Of a DNA stretch of 6,023 nucleotides, positions 4,911 to 6,023 are shown piece after piece (within the stretch, counting starts at the first letter, position 1; every line of letters begins with the position of its first letter). The notes under the pieces were generated by a model, which was given only the letters and a program-made list of their open reading frames with translations, made no database searches and had not been told where the DNA came from. The DNA lies in assembly GCA_016763495.1 (NCBI GenBank), contig JAESTR010000098.1, forward strand, positions 1 to 6,023, written 5' to 3'. The DNA comes from Kordiimonadaceae bacterium (GTDB lineage: Bacteria > Pseudomonadota > Alphaproteobacteria > Sphingomonadales > Kordiimonadaceae). The position numbers and the translations under genes were made by a program.

Positions 4911-5971
4911 ACAAGCGCATTTTTCAAATTGCTGTCATAGGGCTTGGGGATGTAGCAACCGTTCATTTAGATGCTTACGAATTACTTGATACCCTAAATA
5001 TTACGGCTGTGTGTGACGTACAGGAAAATGTCGCGCAACAGGTTGCCTCGCGTTTCAGCGCTACAGCCTATACCGACTATAAGGTGTTGCTGGCTGCGGC
5101 CACCTATGACCTAGTATTGGTGTTAACACCTGCGTCTACGCACGGTGAAATTGTGTCTGCAGTCGCCGCAGCCGGTTTTCATGTACTGTGTGAAAAACCA
5201 CTGGCAGTAACGCTGGAAGATGGGCAGGCCATGGTAAAGGCCTGTGCTGAGGCTGGGGTAAAACTATTTTATGGCTCCTGCTACCGGTATCTACCTGCTG
5301 TCAAAAAAGCCCGAGAGATAATACAGGCTGGTATTATTGGGGACGTGCAGCTGATGACCGAACAGCTTATCGGAGGTGCTGGCTTAGCAGCTTACCGGCA
5401 ATTAGGGCCTATCCATTACCCCAAAGGTGGGCCCGGAGGGGCAGGCATGGGCCTTGTGGACCACGGCGTGCACCTTATTGATATATTTAGCTGGTTATCC
5501 GGGTCTAAAATCGTTCGAGCAGAGGGCAAAGGCCAACTATCTGGCGCACCTGCCATTAGCGAAGTGATGTCGATGTACTTTGAAAACGACGCTGTTGGAA
5601 TTCTTACCTACAACGCGGCAACATACAGCACTAAACTGCCAAACGAAGGCATGTTTACTGGCGGGCAGGGCTATAATGCTGATGATAGTATATCTGAAGC
5701 AGGGGTCTGGGAAAACGAGCCCGGTTCAATTCATGTGTACGGGACTAAAGGGTCGCTCCGCATTTTTCATTACACCAATGCCCTTTATTTAAATAATGAA
5801 GGTGGCATGCAAAAAGTTGAAATTACAGGAAGGCCGCCCTTTGGCCATTTTGCCTCTCAGTTAGAAGACTGCCTCGCCGCTATTGAAGAAAATAGGGACG
5901 CTTCAGTGACTGGAGAAGATGGGCTAAACGCAATTAAAGCTTTGCTGCAAGTATATGAAAATAAATCATAA
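4907..5971 (+). CDS. Gfo/Idh/MocA-family NAD(P)-dependent oxidoreductase
   Basis: A 354-residue protein of typical family length. GAAGG (4896-4900) lies 6 nt before the ATG, which overlaps the preceding stop by four bases (ATGA). The N-terminal Rossmann domain (about 5-125) begins with GLGDVA (12-17), the G-x-G-x-x-A dinucleotide motif. Asp37 after the second strand suggests NAD(H). CEKPLA (95-100) carries the conserved Glu-Lys-Pro, whose Lys97 is a catalytic residue in the family. The C-terminal alpha/beta domain has DHGVHLID (185-192), with His189 and Asp185 in the places used for acid-base chemistry. Members oxidise or reduce hydroxyls on sugars, inositols, sugar acids and some amino compounds; the substrate here is unknown. 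A second dehydrogenase in the same operon as the SDR suggests either two oxidation steps or an oxidise-then-reduce epimerisation (inference). It ends 52 bp before the window edge and is probably the last gene of the operon, though the edge prevents certainty. Confidence 0.9.
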   Translation: MNKRIFQIAVIGLGDVATVHLDAYELLDTLNITAVCDVQENVAQQVASRFSATAYTDYKVLLAAATYDLVLVLTPASTHGEIVSAVAAAGFHVLCEKPLAVTLEDGQAMVKACAEAGVKLFYGSCYRYLPAVKKAREIIQAGIIGDVQLMTEQLIGGAGLAAYRQLGPIHYPKGGPGGAGMGLVDHGVHLIDIFSWLSGSKIVRAEGKGQLSGAPAISEVMSMYFENDAVGILTYNAATYSTKLPNEGMFTGGQGYNADDSISEAGVWENEPGSIHVYGTKGSLRIFHYTNALYLNNEGGMQKVEITGRPPFGHFASQLEDCLAAIEENRDASVTGEDGLNAIKALLQVYENKS

Positions 5972-5973
5972 AT

Positions 5974-5988
5974 ACCGCCGTAGGTGGT
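5974..5988 (+). other. Small hairpin just after the last operon gene
   Basis: ACCGCC (5974-5979) and GGTGGT (5983-5988) can pair, with one G-U, around a 3-nt loop, starting 3 bp after the stop codon. GTGG (5984-5987) could instead pair with CCAC (5997-6000). No T-run follows, so it does not look like an intrinsic terminator. It might protect the 3' end of the transcript or be chance. Confidence 0.2.
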
Positions 5989-6023
5989 GTTCAATGCCAC
6001 TTGAGGACTGATCGTAAGGCGCG

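Noticed and set aside
5974..6000. Rho-independent terminator after the operon
   Set aside because: The hairpin is short, contains a G-U pair and is not followed by a T-run.
5991..6023. C-terminus of a convergent minus-strand gene entering from the right edge
   Set aside because: A frame ends in TGA near 5991-5993, but only about ten codons are visible, so it cannot be told from chance.

Overview
The window looks like a piece of bacterial chromosome of moderate GC content. Genes are tightly packed, start codons sit on purine-rich ribosome sites, and neighbouring genes overlap by ATGA or TAATG. The protein families suggest a metabolically versatile heterotroph, most likely a (marine?) proteobacterium. 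I cannot fix the genus, and no RNA gene or species marker is present. I see no insertion sequence, CRISPR array, tRNA or rRNA.

Layout. (1) Positions 1-732, minus strand: the N-terminal 244 codons of a membrane-anchored or exported serine hydrolase of the class C beta-lactamase / CubicO / NylB-like family. It runs off the left edge. (2) Positions 733-1193: a 461-bp divergent intergenic region with no convincing gene. It holds several small palindromes and an AT-rich block, and probably carries the promoters and operators for both sides. (3) Positions 1194-5971, plus strand: a five-gene operon with almost no gaps. It encodes a short-chain dehydrogenase, a 12-helix APC-type amino-acid permease, a beta-keto acid cleavage enzyme (BKACE, DUF849), a left-handed beta-helix gamma-carbonic-anhydrase/PaaY-CaiE-like protein, and a Gfo/Idh/MocA dehydrogenase. 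(4) Positions 5972-6023: a short tail with a small hairpin and no clear terminator.

How the genes may work together (inference). The permease would import an amino-acid-like compound. One of the two NAD(P)-dependent dehydrogenases would oxidise a beta-hydroxy acid to a beta-keto acid. The BKACE would then swap acyl groups with acetyl-CoA to give acetoacetate plus a new acyl-CoA, and the hexapeptide-repeat protein could be a thioesterase acting on that CoA ester. This has the same order of chemistry as aerobic carnitine degradation (carnitine dehydrogenase, dehydrocarnitine BKACE, betainyl-CoA thioesterase), but each non-BKACE step is held by a different protein family, so the substrate is probably different and may be undescribed.

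The most striking non-coding signal lies inside the operon. It is a perfect 24-bp palindrome (4379-4402) starting 26 bp after the first base of the beta-helix gene, with a third copy of its 9-bp half-site exactly 20 bp upstream. It could be an internal operator or an mRNA hairpin that tunes expression between the third and fourth genes.
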